Part shown: positions 55,940 to 64,000 of the stretch, one piece after another
Numbering within the stretch: the stretch's first letter is position 1
Layout: every line of letters begins with the position of its first letter
DNA from: Stutzerimonas stutzeri KOS6
GTDB lineage: Bacteria; Pseudomonadota; Gammaproteobacteria; Pseudomonadales; Pseudomonadaceae
Length of the DNA stretch: 64,000 nucleotides
Assembly (NCBI RefSeq): GCF_000307775.2
Contig: NZ_KK020676.1
Location: 531,254-595,253 of the forward strand
Reading direction: 5' to 3'
Position numbers and translations under genes: made by a program
Notes under the pieces: generated by a model
The model's database searches: none
The model's input: the letters and a program-made list of their open reading frames with translations, nothing else
Told to the model about the DNA's origin: nothing

Positions 55940-57441
55940 CCGGCCTGCTCCTTCAACCCGAAGTCCTCCAGCATCAGCCCGGCGGTGGCCTTGGCCGAAC
56001 CCACGACCCCCGGCACACCGGCACCCGGATGAGTACCAGCGCCGACGATATAGAGGTTGGCAATCACGTCGTCGCGGTTGTGCGGGCGGAACCAGGCGCT
56101 CTGGGTGAGGATCGGCTCCAGCGAAAACGCCGACCCCAGATGCGCATTCAGCTCGTCGTGGAAATCCTGTGGCGTGAAGATCCGGTGGGTCACGAGATCG
56201 CCGCGCAGACCGGGAATGTAGTGCCGCTCCAGGTATTCGAAGATGCGGTCGCGGTATTTCGGCCCCTCCTCTGCCCAGTCGATATCCGCCGTGCCCAGGT
56301 GCGGCACCGGCGCCAGCACGTAATGGCTGGCGCAGCCCTCTGGCGCCAGCGAGGGATCGGTGACGCAGGGTGCGTGCAGGTAGAGGGAAAAGTCGTCGGC
56401 CAGCGTCTCGCGCTTGAAGATCTCGTCGATCAGCTCGCGGTAGCGCGGGCCGAAGCACACCGTGTGATGCTGCAGACGTTCGTGGCGGCGCTTGAGGCCG
56501 AAATGGATGACGAACAACGACATCGAGAAACGCTTGCCGGACAGCCGTTTGGCCTCGTCGCGACCACGTTGCTCATGCCCGAGCAGCTGCTTGTAGGTGT
56601 TGACCACATCCGCATTGGAGGCCACCGCATCGGTGTCGAAGCGACGACCATCACCCGTGTTCACGGCCTTCGCGCGTCCACCCGCCAGTTCGATACGCGC
56701 GACCTCGGCATTGAGCTCCAGCTCGCCGCCCAGATCTTCGAACAGCCGGACCATCCCCTGCACCAGCGCCCCGGTGCCGCCGCGGGGAAACCAGACGCCG
56801 CCCTGACGCTCCAGGGCATGGATCAGCGCGTAGATGGATGAGGTTTCGAACGGATTGCCGCCCACCAGCAGCGAATGAAAGGACAGCGCCTGGCGCAGCC
56901 GGTCGTTCTCCACGAATTTGGCCACCATGCTGTACACGTTGCGCCAGGCCTGCAGCTTGGCCAGCTGCGGCGCGACACCGATCATGCTGCGAAACGACAG
57001 GAAGGGCACGGTGCCGAGCTTGACGTAGCCCTCCTCGTACACCGCCCGCGAGTAGGCGAGAAAGCGCTGATAGCCAGCGACGTCACGAGGGTTGAGCGCG
57101 TGGATCTGCCGGTCCAGCCGGGCCTGGTCGTTGACGTAGTCGAAGCTGTAACCGTCCTCCCAGCACAGCCGGTAGAAGGGGCTGACCGGCAGCAGCTCGA
57201 CGTAGTCGGCCATGCGCTTGCCGGCGCCGCTGAAGAGTTCTTCCAGCGCTGGCGGATCGGTGATCACCGTCGGGCCGGCATCAAAGGTGAAGCCCTGGTC
57301 GTGATAGACGTAGGCGCGGCCGCCCGGCTTGTCGCGCTTCTCCAGCAGCGTGGTCTGGATGCCGGCACGCTGCAGACGGATGGCCAACGCCAGCCCGCCG
57401 AAACCGGCGCCGATTACCACCGCTCGTTTAGCTTGGTTCAT
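55936..57441 (-). CDS. crtI: Phytoene desaturase CrtI
   Basis: A 501-aa FAD enzyme performing four desaturations from phytoene to lycopene. The N-terminal FAD fingerprint is VVIGAGFGGLALAIRLQRAG followed by GGRAYVY. The C-terminal GAGTHPGAGVPGV segment is the CrtI signature. It overlaps crtY and crtB by 4 bp each, indicating a tightly coupled operon. Confidence 0.96.
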   Translation of the reverse strand: MNQAKRAVVIGAGFGGLALAIRLQRAGIQTTLLEKRDKPGGRAYVYHDQGFTFDAGPTVITDPPALEELFSGAGKRMADYVELLPVSPFYRLCWEDGYSFDYVNDQARLDRQIHALNPRDVAGYQRFLAYSRAVYEEGYVKLGTVPFLSFRSMIGVAPQLAKLQAWRNVYSMVAKFVENDRLRQALSFHSLLVGGNPFETSSIYALIHALERQGGVWFPRGGTGALVQGMVRLFEDLGGELELNAEVARIELAGGRAKAVNTGDGRRFDTDAVASNADVVNTYKQLLGHEQRGRDEAKRLSGKRFSMSLFVIHFGLKRRHERLQHHTVCFGPRYRELIDEIFKRETLADDFSLYLHAPCVTDPSLAPEGCASHYVLAPVPHLGTADIDWAEEGPKYRDRIFEYLERHYIPGLRGDLVTHRIFTPQDFHDELNAHLGSAFSLEPILTQSAWFRPHNRDDVIANLYIVGAGTHPGAGVPGVVGSAKATAGLMLEDFGLKEQAG

Positions 57442-58607
57442 CGGTAATCCTTGCGATGCCGATCATGGGCGGCGAGCGCGCGCAGCGCTTCGCCGAGCGG
57501 AACAGGAGGCTTGCCCGAGACGATGCGCAAGCGGTCGAGGGTGGTCAGATTGGCCGCGTAGAAGCGCTGGATCAGCGGTTCACGCAGCCGGTAGAAACGC
57601 TGCATCACCGCCCAGCGGCGATCCACCGGACCGGCCATGAACAGCATGCGGTTGAGCAGGCGGAAGAAGCCGCGCTGGCGCCACTGCAGCGTGGAATAGT
57701 CGCGAATCGCGGCGAACAGGCTGCCTGCATCCCAGCGATCGAGGGCAACCAGGTGGTCGGCCAGGCGCATCGCATCAGGCAGCGAATAGCCCGTGGTGGG
57801 GTGGAACAGCGCAGCCGACAGCCCGCTCTGCGGCACGCCACGCGCCTCGTCCCAGAACGCCGCGATAGCGCCGGATAGCACGATGGGCAGCACACCCTGC
57901 TCTTCGCGCAACACCTCGGCAATGGTCCAGCCGCGCGCACTGGCGTAGCTGGCGATGTTGGCGCGCAGCGTATCCGGGGCCACCGTAGCGCCGTCGGCGT
58001 AATAGGTGTCTTCGATCAGCAGGGTGTGCGCATCCAGCGGCAGCACGTAGACGAAGCGATAGCCGTCGTGCTGGGCGACACTGGCGTCCATGATGATCGG
58101 CTCCTGCAAGCCGTGCGGTTGTTGCAGGCGCAGTTCCTGGCCGAGAAACTTCTGAAATCCGAGGGCCAGCTGATCGGTCCGGCGCACGCCGCGTCCATCG
58201 ATCACGGCGCCGGCCTGCAGGATGCCCCCCGAGCCCAGACGCACCCTTTGTGGCTCCACGCTGGCAACGGTGGTACGCAAACGCACGCTATCGCTCAGTT
58301 CGGGCATCAGGTACTGATGAAAGCGCTCCGAGAAAATGCTCGCGTAACCGCTGCCCAGCCGACGCTGCAGGTCCGGAAAGATCACTTCATAGCCGGGCCA
58401 GCGCTTGCCCACCATGGGCTCCAGCCAACGGTGCTGAGCCGGAGTCAGATCGTGCTCATGAAAGGACCAGGTGTGGTTACCGCCCAGCGCTTCGCCCTGC
58501 TCGACGATCAGCAGGCGCAGATCGGGTCGCTGCTGACGCAGGCGCAGGGCCAGAAGGCCGTTGGCCAGCCCGCCGCCAACCAGGATCAGGTCCGTATCAA
58601 GCGCCAC
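57438..58607 (-). CDS. crtY: Lycopene beta-cyclase CrtY
   Basis: A 389-aa CrtY-type cyclase forming the two beta-ionone rings. It has an N-terminal dinucleotide-binding motif LILVGGGLANGLLALRL, GGNHTWSFHEHDL, and DGRGVRRTDQLALGFQKF. The start is taken as GTG 58607 because GGAGG lies about six bases upstream; an ATG eight codons earlier has no SD. It overlaps the crtX stop by 11 bp. Confidence 0.93.
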   Translation of the reverse strand: MALDTDLILVGGGLANGLLALRLRQQRPDLRLLIVEQGEALGGNHTWSFHEHDLTPAQHRWLEPMVGKRWPGYEVIFPDLQRRLGSGYASIFSERFHQYLMPELSDSVRLRTTVASVEPQRVRLGSGGILQAGAVIDGRGVRRTDQLALGFQKFLGQELRLQQPHGLQEPIIMDASVAQHDGYRFVYVLPLDAHTLLIEDTYYADGATVAPDTLRANIASYASARGWTIAEVLREEQGVLPIVLSGAIAAFWDEARGVPQSGLSAALFHPTTGYSLPDAMRLADHLVALDRWDAGSLFAAIRDYSTLQWRQRGFFRLLNRMLFMAGPVDRRWAVMQRFYRLREPLIQRFYAANLTTLDRLRIVSGKPPVPLGEALRALAAHDRHRKDYR

Positions 58608-59883
58608 TCGCCACCTCCAGCCGCTGCCCATCTGTCCCGAGCGCCGCCTCGATCAGCTCGGCGGCACGCACCACACCGCCGGCCTGACGTACTTCCGCCC
58701 CGAGCTGCGCCGCGCGCCGGCGGAACTCGCCCTCGTCCAGCAGCCGCTGCAATGCGTGGCCGATCCGCGCCGGGCTCGCCAGTCGCGGCCGCAAGCGCAG
58801 GCCGACGCCGGCATGTTCGATACGCGCTGCGACACCCGGCTGATCGAAGGCGATCGGCAGAGCCAGCATCGGCACGCCGGCCTCCAGCGCATCGAGCACG
58901 GTATTCAGCCCGGCGTGGGTGATCACTGCCGAGGCCCTGGCCAACGCCGCCCGCTGCGGCGCGAAGTCGGTAGCCCAATGCGCGCCCTCGTCCCGCAGCC
59001 GCGCTGTTTGCGCGGCATTCAGCCCGCCGCAATGGGCGATCAACAGCTGTACGCCGAGCGGCTTGCAGGCGCGGGCGATATTGCGCAGCAGGCTGTAGCG
59101 ATGCCCCTGCAGGGTGCCCAGCGAGGCGAAGACGAACGGTCGCGCCGGGTCGATTGGCAGGTTCAGCTCGGCCTCTCCGGGCAACGGGCGACGCAACGGG
59201 CCGAGCCCGTGGAAGTTCGCCGGGAGCTGGCGGCGCGGAAAGTCGAAGCCAGGCACCGTCTGGCTGATCTGCAGCAGCGGCGACAGGCATTCGCTCAAGG
59301 TCGCGCGCGGCGCCAGGCCGAACGCCTGGCAGTAGTGCTGGATCACCTCGGCGTGGGGCCGCATCAGGCGGTCGTAGACACGGCTGCTGTGCAGGTTGAG
59401 CTGCTCGCCCCAGTCGGTCGCCCGGTAGCGCCAGGGCATTACCGGCAAGGGCACCAGCGGCTCGCGATTGAACGGCAAGGCGCAGGCAATGGAAACGAAT
59501 GGCAGGCCAAGATGCTCGGCCACCAGCGCGCCCGCTGGCTCCATCTGATCGGCCAGCACGGCATCGACCTTCAGCGTACGCAGCACGCCCGGCGCCTCGC
59601 GACAGAACAATGCGGTGCTCGCCGCCATGTCGGCGATGACCCGGCGGATGCCGAGCGGCCCGGGCCGCGCGGCGCGGCGGACCACCGCAGCCAGGCTACC
59701 CGGCGGATGGGAATCGGCGCCGATGGCGGCGAATCCGGCCGCGGGCAAGGTCAGCCGCTCGGCGACATCGGCCTGCTGAATAAACGTCACCCGATGGCCG
59801 CGCTGTATCAGTTGCCAGGCGACCGCTTCGAACGCGCGCAGGTGGCTGAGAAAGGGCGGCGCGATTGCCGCGAAATGAGTCAT
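58597..59883 (-). CDS. crtX: Zeaxanthin glucosyltransferase CrtX
   Basis: A 428-aa GT1 (UGT-like) enzyme transferring glucose from UDP-glucose to zeaxanthin hydroxyls. The C-terminal donor motif VITHAGLNTVLDALEAGVPM-type signature is followed by LALPIAFDQPG. Full length, with no signal peptide. It lies between idi and crtY. With CrtZ it predicts zeaxanthin mono- or diglucoside as end product. Confidence 0.92.
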   Translation of the reverse strand: MTHFAAIAPPFLSHLRAFEAVAWQLIQRGHRVTFIQQADVAERLTLPAAGFAAIGADSHPPGSLAAVVRRAARPGPLGIRRVIADMAASTALFCREAPGVLRTLKVDAVLADQMEPAGALVAEHLGLPFVSIACALPFNREPLVPLPVMPWRYRATDWGEQLNLHSSRVYDRLMRPHAEVIQHYCQAFGLAPRATLSECLSPLLQISQTVPGFDFPRRQLPANFHGLGPLRRPLPGEAELNLPIDPARPFVFASLGTLQGHRYSLLRNIARACKPLGVQLLIAHCGGLNAAQTARLRDEGAHWATDFAPQRAALARASAVITHAGLNTVLDALEAGVPMLALPIAFDQPGVAARIEHAGVGLRLRPRLASPARIGHALQRLLDEGEFRRRAAQLGAEVRQAGGVVRAAELIEAALGTDGQRLEVASGA

Positions 59884-59902
59884 CTGGCGGCTCCGCCCGG
59901 CG

Positions 59903-60943
59903 TCAGGCAGCGGCTACTTGCAGCAGCCGCGCCTGCCGCAGCTCGGCCAGGCCGGCCGAACCCGTACAGAAGCAGGCGATCCGCAGCTGCTCGATCAGCA
60001 CCTCGAAGTGCTTGACCACCGCCTCACTGCTCAGCATCGCGGCTTGCAGCACACCCGCTGCCTGCCCGACCAGATCGGCGCCCAGGCAGATCGCCTTGGC
60101 CGCCTCCACGCCGTCGCGAATGCCACCGGAGGCGATCAGCGGCGTATCCGGGCAGGCCTTGCGCACGGCCTGCAGCGCCTGCGCGGTGGGGATGCCCCAA
60201 TCGGCGAAGGCCTGAGCGATCGCGCGCTGGCTGCCATCGGTGGCGCGCTCGGCTTCCACCGCGGCCCAACTGGTCCCGCCGGCCCCCGCCACATCGATGG
60301 CGGCGACGCCTGCGTCGACCAGCTGCCGCGCCACCGTCGCGGATATTCCGGCACCGACTTCCTTGATCACCACAGGTGCTGCCAAGCGGCTGGCAAGCGC
60401 TTCGATCGCCCGCAGCACGCCTCGCCAATCACGGTCGCCACCCGGCTGCACCGCTTCCTGCAGCGGGTTCAGGTGCACGATCAGCGCATCGCCATCGATC
60501 ATCTCGACCGCGCGCCGCGCCTCGTCCACGCCGTAGCCGCGTACCAGCTGGGCGGCACCGAAGTTGGCCAGCAACAGGATGTCCGGCGCCAGCTGGCGCA
60601 ACTGGCCAGTCAGGCCCTGATCACCGGCGGTTTCCAGCGCGACCCGCTGCGACCCCACCGCCATGGCGATACCCAGCTGTTGTGCGGCTTCCGCCAGGTG
60701 CGCATTGATCGCAGCCGAACGTGCGGCACCGCCGGTCATCGAGCTGATCAGCAGCGGCGCCCGCAGACTGCGCCCGAACAGCGTACCGTGCAGGTCGATC
60801 TCGTCCAGGTGCAACTCGGGCAAGGCGCAGTGCTCAAAGCGAAATGCACCGAAACCGGTACTCGTCGCACCGGCTGCCCGCGCCGGGTCCAGGACGATAT
60901 CCAGATGATCGTTTTTGCGGCTGACCAACGATTGTTTGCTCAT
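59903..60943 (-). CDS. fni: Type 2 isopentenyl-diphosphate delta-isomerase
   Basis: A 346-aa FMN/NADPH-dependent IPP isomerase (type II, TIM barrel). It shows RKNDHLDI near the start, [11 protein letters not shown] for FMN binding, [10 protein letters not shown], and [15 protein letters not shown]. It supplies DMAPP for prenyl chain growth. First gene of the idi-crtX-crtY-crtI-crtB run. The start at 60943 has GGGAG about 10 nt upstream. It is divergent from crtE across a 158-bp region with TGTACA repeats. Confidence 0.94.
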   Translation of the reverse strand: MSKQSLVSRKNDHLDIVLDPARAAGATSTGFGAFRFEHCALPELHLDEIDLHGTLFGRSLRAPLLISSMTGGAARSAAINAHLAEAAQQLGIAMAVGSQRVALETAGDQGLTGQLRQLAPDILLLANFGAAQLVRGYGVDEARRAVEMIDGDALIVHLNPLQEAVQPGGDRDWRGVLRAIEALASRLAAPVVIKEVGAGISATVARQLVDAGVAAIDVAGAGGTSWAAVEAERATDGSQRAIAQAFADWGIPTAQALQAVRKACPDTPLIASGGIRDGVEAAKAICLGADLVGQAAGVLQAAMLSSEAVVKHFEVLIEQLRIACFCTGSAGLAELRQARLLQVAAA

Positions 60944-61013
60944 GGAAGTCGGCTCCCGGGAAGACTTGTTTGGACGTGACACCCTGAAAAAAGTGCTATG
61001 CGATGGCAACGAG

Positions 61014-61062
61014 TTGTACAGGTTTTTGTCATAACGCCCAATCGTTGTACAACATTGCACAA
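61014..61062. promoter_or_regulatory. TGTACA repeat cluster in the idi-crtE divergent promoter
   Basis: TTGTACA at 61014-61020, a perfect palindrome GTTGTACAAC at 61044-61053, and TTGCACAA at 61055-61062, with a weaker TTGTCAT at 61026. TnTACA-type repeats are recognised by CarH/LitR (MerR-family, B12-dependent) light regulators of carotenoid genes. No such regulator is in the window, so the assignment is tentative. Either flanking promoter could be controlled. Confidence 0.5.
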
Positions 61063-61101
61063 CCCTGGTGCGCAAACTGGGGCGCGAGCGAGGGCACCGC
61101 C

Positions 61102-61992
61102 ATGCAAACGCAGAACTCCACCCTCCCGCTTCCGCAATGCGACAGCCTGCTGCGCCTGCGGCGCCAGGTCGACGAACGCCTGGCCATACGTCTGCCACGG
61201 CCGGAGTCGGAGCTGGACAAGGTCACCCTGGCCTTGCGCGAGGGCACCCTGGCACCGGGCAAGCGACTCAGACCGCTGCTGTTGCTGCTGGCGCTGAGCG
61301 ATCTGGGAATCGACCCGGATATCGGCCTGGACCCGGCCTGCGCCTTGGAAATGATCCACGCCGCCTCACTGTTTCTCGACGACATGCCATGCATGGACAA
61401 CGCCAGCCTCCGACGAGGGCAGCCGACCATTCATCTGCGTTTCGGCGAAGACGTCGCCGTGCTCGCCTCGGTCGCCCTGCTCAGTCATGCCTACGGCATA
61501 ACCGCCACCGCGCCCAGGCTCACCCCCAGGCAGCGCAACGACGCCGTGGCCACCCTGGCGCGTGCAGTTGGTGCGCAGGGCCTGGTGCGTGGGCAATTTC
61601 GCGACCTGCATGGCGCACAGGAAGCACAGCAGCTCGACGCAGTGATCGCCACCAATCAGCTGAAAACCGGCTCGCTGTTCACCGCCGCGCTGGAAATTGC
61701 CGCCCTGCTCGCGGGGGCTGAGCGGACGCGGACAGGCCATCTGCAAGGCTTTGCCAACGAGCTGGGCCTGGCGTTTCAGCTGCTCGACGATATTGCCGAT
61801 GGCCTGACGCCCGAGCAGACCGGCAAGGACTGCCAGCAGGACCGGGCCAAGGCGACCGTGGTCTCGCTGCTTGGCCAACAGGCGGCCGAGCAGCAACTGG
61901 CAATGCATCGAGCAGCCGCGCTCAGCCATCTCGATGCCGCCGGCCTCGGCGAGGGCGAACTGGCCACGCTGATGCGCCAGCTGTTCGGCTGA
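61102..61992 (+). CDS. crtE: Geranylgeranyl diphosphate synthase CrtE
   Basis: A 296-aa polyprenyl synthase making GGPP, the CrtB substrate. The first Asp-rich motif is DDMPCMD and the second is LLDDIAD. The start at 61102 has GAGGG about 7 nt upstream; the open frame runs 33 codons further into the promoter region and is not used. It is transcribed away from the other crt genes. Confidence 0.94.
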   Translation: MQTQNSTLPLPQCDSLLRLRRQVDERLAIRLPRPESELDKVTLALREGTLAPGKRLRPLLLLLALSDLGIDPDIGLDPACALEMIHAASLFLDDMPCMDNASLRRGQPTIHLRFGEDVAVLASVALLSHAYGITATAPRLTPRQRNDAVATLARAVGAQGLVRGQFRDLHGAQEAQQLDAVIATNQLKTGSLFTAALEIAALLAGAERTRTGHLQGFANELGLAFQLLDDIADGLTPEQTGKDCQQDRAKATVVSLLGQQAAEQQLAMHRAAALSHLDAAGLGEGELATLMRQLFG

Positions 61993-62093
61993 ATGGCGCG
62001 CCCCGTGTTGACGCTCCATCAGTGCAATGGATGAAGCTAGGCAATGGAAAACCGCGGTCCTTAGACTCGGGCCGATAAAAACGGAGGTTGACC

Positions 62094-63896
62094 ATGACCG
62101 AGACCCTGCTCTGCCCGCGTAACCTGGCGTTCGAACTCTACGAAGTGCTGGATGCCGAGGCCCTGACGCGCCGCGAGCGCTTCGCCGATCACAGTCGCGA
62201 AACCTTCGACGCCGCCATCGGTACCGCGCGCACCATTGCCGAGAAATACTTCGCACCGCACAACCGCAAGTCCGACGAGCATGAGCCGCAGTACGTCAAC
62301 GGCGAAGCGGTGCTGATTCCCGAGGTCAAACCGGCCGTGGATGCCTTCATCGAGGCGGGCTTCCACAACGCCCAGCGCAGTTTCGAGGACGGCGGCATGC
62401 AGATGCCGAACCTGCTGTCGCGGGCCTGCTTCGCCCACTTCCAGTCGGCCAACATCGCCACCAGCTCCTATCCGATGCTGAGCATGGGCGCCTCGCACCT
62501 GATCGAAACCTTCGGCTCCGACGCGCAGAAGCAGCGTTTCCTGCAACCGATGCTCGAAGGCCGCTTCTTCGGCACCATGGCGCTCACCGAGCCGCACGCC
62601 GGCTCCTCGCTGTCGGACATCCGCACCCGCGCCGAGCCCGCCGCCGATGGCAGCTATCGGCTCAAGGGCAACAAGATCTTCATCTCCGGCGGCGACCACC
62701 CGCTATCGGAAAACATCGTGCACATGGTGCTGGCCAAGCTGCCGGACGCGCCGCCCGGGGTAAAGGGCATCAGCCTGTTCATCGTGCCGAAGTACCTGGT
62801 CAACGACGACGGCAGCCTGGGCCAGCGCAACGACGTGCTGCTGGCCGGCCTGTTCCACAAGATGGGCTGGCGTGGCACCACCTCCACCGCGCTGAACTTC
62901 GGCGACAACGGTGAGTGCGTCGGCTATCTGGTAGGCGAGCCGCACAAGGGCCTGACCTACATGTTCCAGATGATGAACGAGGCGCGCATCGGCGTCGGCA
63001 TGGGCGCGATCATGCTTGGCTATGCCGGCTACCTCTATTCGTTGAATTACGCCCGCGAGCGTCCGCAGGGTCGCCTGCCGGACGGCAAGGACCCGGCTTC
63101 GACCCAGGTGCCGATCATCGAGCACACCGACGTCAAGCGTATGCTGCTGATGCAGAAGGCCTACGTCGAAGGCGCCTTCGACCTGGGCTTGTACTCCGCG
63201 CGGCTGGTGGACGACGAGCACACGGCTGACAGCGAAGAGGAGCGCCGCAACGCCAGTGAACTGCTTGACCTGCTCACCCCCATCGTCAAGTCCTGGCCTT
63301 CGGAGTTCTGCCTGAAGGCCAACGAGCTGGCGATCCAGATTCTCGGCGGCCACGGCTACACCCGCGAATACCCGGTGGAGCAGTATTACCGCGACAACCG
63401 CCTCAACCCGATCCACGAGGGCACCCATGGCATCCAGTCGCTGGACCTGCTCGGCCGCAAGCTGATACAGAACAAGGGCGCTGGCCTGCGCCAGCTGCTC
63501 GGGCTGATTCAGGACAGCTGCCGGCAGGCCGCTGCATACGACTCGCTGAGCACCCTGCGCCAGCCACTGGAACAGCACATCGCTCGCCTCACCCAGATAA
63601 CCCAGGCGCTGCTTGGCGACCTGATGGCCGGCAAGGTCAACCAGGCCCTGGCGAACTCGGCGCTGTACCTGAAGGTGTTCGGTCACGCGGTGGTCGGCTG
63701 GCGCTGGCTGGAACAGGCACTGCGAGCCGAACGCGGGCTGGCCGGGGGCAATCCGGCCAATGCCGACTTCTACCGCGGCAAACTGCAGGCCGCACGCTAC
63801 TTCCTGACCTGGGAAGTGCCGGGCTGCGCCCATGAGCTGGCCATTCTCGAAGCACGCGACGAAACCTGCCTGGCGATGCAGGACGCCTGGTTCTGA
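62094..63896 (+). CDS. Acyl-CoA dehydrogenase (long form, third paralogue)
   Basis: A 600-aa acyl-CoA dehydrogenase with C-terminal extension. It shows [44 protein letters not shown] and [16 protein letters not shown]. It is a more distant relative of the two genes at 41-45 kb. The start at 62094 has GGAGG six bases upstream, the best SD in this stretch. It lies 101 bp downstream of crtE in the same direction, but its own promoter is likely; a role in carotenoid synthesis is not expected. Confidence 0.92.
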   Translation: MTETLLCPRNLAFELYEVLDAEALTRRERFADHSRETFDAAIGTARTIAEKYFAPHNRKSDEHEPQYVNGEAVLIPEVKPAVDAFIEAGFHNAQRSFEDGGMQMPNLLSRACFAHFQSANIATSSYPMLSMGASHLIETFGSDAQKQRFLQPMLEGRFFGTMALTEPHAGSSLSDIRTRAEPAADGSYRLKGNKIFISGGDHPLSENIVHMVLAKLPDAPPGVKGISLFIVPKYLVNDDGSLGQRNDVLLAGLFHKMGWRGTTSTALNFGDNGECVGYLVGEPHKGLTYMFQMMNEARIGVGMGAIMLGYAGYLYSLNYARERPQGRLPDGKDPASTQVPIIEHTDVKRMLLMQKAYVEGAFDLGLYSARLVDDEHTADSEEERRNASELLDLLTPIVKSWPSEFCLKANELAIQILGGHGYTREYPVEQYYRDNRLNPIHEGTHGIQSLDLLGRKLIQNKGAGLRQLLGLIQDSCRQAAAYDSLSTLRQPLEQHIARLTQITQALLGDLMAGKVNQALANSALYLKVFGHAVVGWRWLEQALRAERGLAGGNPANADFYRGKLQAARYFLTWEVPGCAHELAILEARDETCLAMQDAWF

Positions 63897-63920
63897 CCCT
63901 CCCCGCAGATCTTGTTACAA

Positions 63921-63947
63921 CGCCCCGCTTGTGCGGGGCGCTTTTTT
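63921..63947 (+). terminator. Rho-independent terminator after the 62094-63896 gene
   Basis: CGCCCCGC-TTGT-GCGGGGCG stem-loop (63921-63940) followed by a run of six T (63942-63947), 24 bp after the stop codon. Confidence 0.93.
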
Positions 63948-63950
63948 GAC

Positions 63951-64000
63951 AGCCCGTCAAATCATCAGGTTAGAATCGCTGGCATGCCCCCTGCATGTGG
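63951..64000 (+). other. Possible promoter and first codons of the next gene (window edge)
   Basis: A TAGAAT hexamer at about 63972-63977 and an ATG at about 63984 lie at the very end of the window. Too little sequence remains to call a gene. Confidence 0.25.

Overview
The window is a GC-rich (mostly about 65 percent by eye) chromosomal segment from a Pseudomonas in the broad sense, probably of the stutzeri/mendocina/straminea kind. The main reason is gene order. thiC, tolC/opmH, waaA, hldE, msbA, waaL, the LPS inner-core block, ilvE, glnE, aceEF, dipA and msrA follow the Pseudomonas aeruginosa PAO1 PA4973-PA5018 order as I remember it. An acyl-CoA dehydrogenase pair and bioDCHFB then follow the PA0500-0508 order. 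The yellow-pigment (crt) cluster at the right end is absent from P. aeruginosa but occurs in yellow-pigmented pseudomonads.

Layout. 1-2.4 kb: a REP repeat array, then thiC with a TPP riboswitch. 2.6-9.7 kb: tolC/opmH, waaA, a nested repeat array, an FAD oxidoreductase, an aldo/keto reductase, a conserved protein with a Nudix-like motif, and a small XRE regulator. 10-31.7 kb: LPS biosynthesis. This holds hldE and msbA, an AT-rich outer-core stretch (kinase-like gene, GT42/DUF115-like gene, waaL, GT9), and then one long minus-strand run read glnE, ilvE, waaF, waaC, waaG, [111-bp repeat array], waaP, wapP, wapQ, carbamoyltransferase, GT4, GT9, waaL, GT42-like. 32-40.8 kb: aceE-aceF (E2 with three lipoyl domains), an unknown periplasmic protein, dipA-like GAF-PAS-GGDEF-EAL, and msrA. 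40.9-41.1 kb: an unannotated Gac/Rsm-type regulatory RNA with two GacA boxes. 41.2-45.8 kb: two acyl-CoA dehydrogenases, with tandem PsrA-type boxes upstream of the second, and a small protein. 45.9-50.5 kb: the bioBFHCD biotin run with a BirA-type operator shared with comF. 50.5-54.4 kb: comF, srkA, rlmJ and a nitronate monooxygenase-like gene. 54.5-62 kb: a complete carotenoid cluster (crtZ; idi2-crtX-crtY-crtI-crtB; divergent crtE), predicted to make zeaxanthin glucosides. 62-63.9 kb: a third acyl-CoA dehydrogenase with a clear terminator.

Regulation visible in the DNA includes a TPP riboswitch, an Rsm-family sRNA, and operator-like palindromes for PsrA, BirA and a FadR/GntR-type regulator upstream of aceE. 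TGTACA repeats in the idi-crtE divergent promoter resemble CarH/LitR-type light-regulator sites. Most gaps are filled by several families of interspersed palindromic (REP-like) repeats. No tRNA, rRNA, insertion sequence, phage or CRISPR array was seen.

Start codons were chosen from Shine-Dalgarno (SD) spacing and remembered family N-termini, so several differ from the longest open frame. Names based on PAO1 synteny come from memory and were not checked by search.
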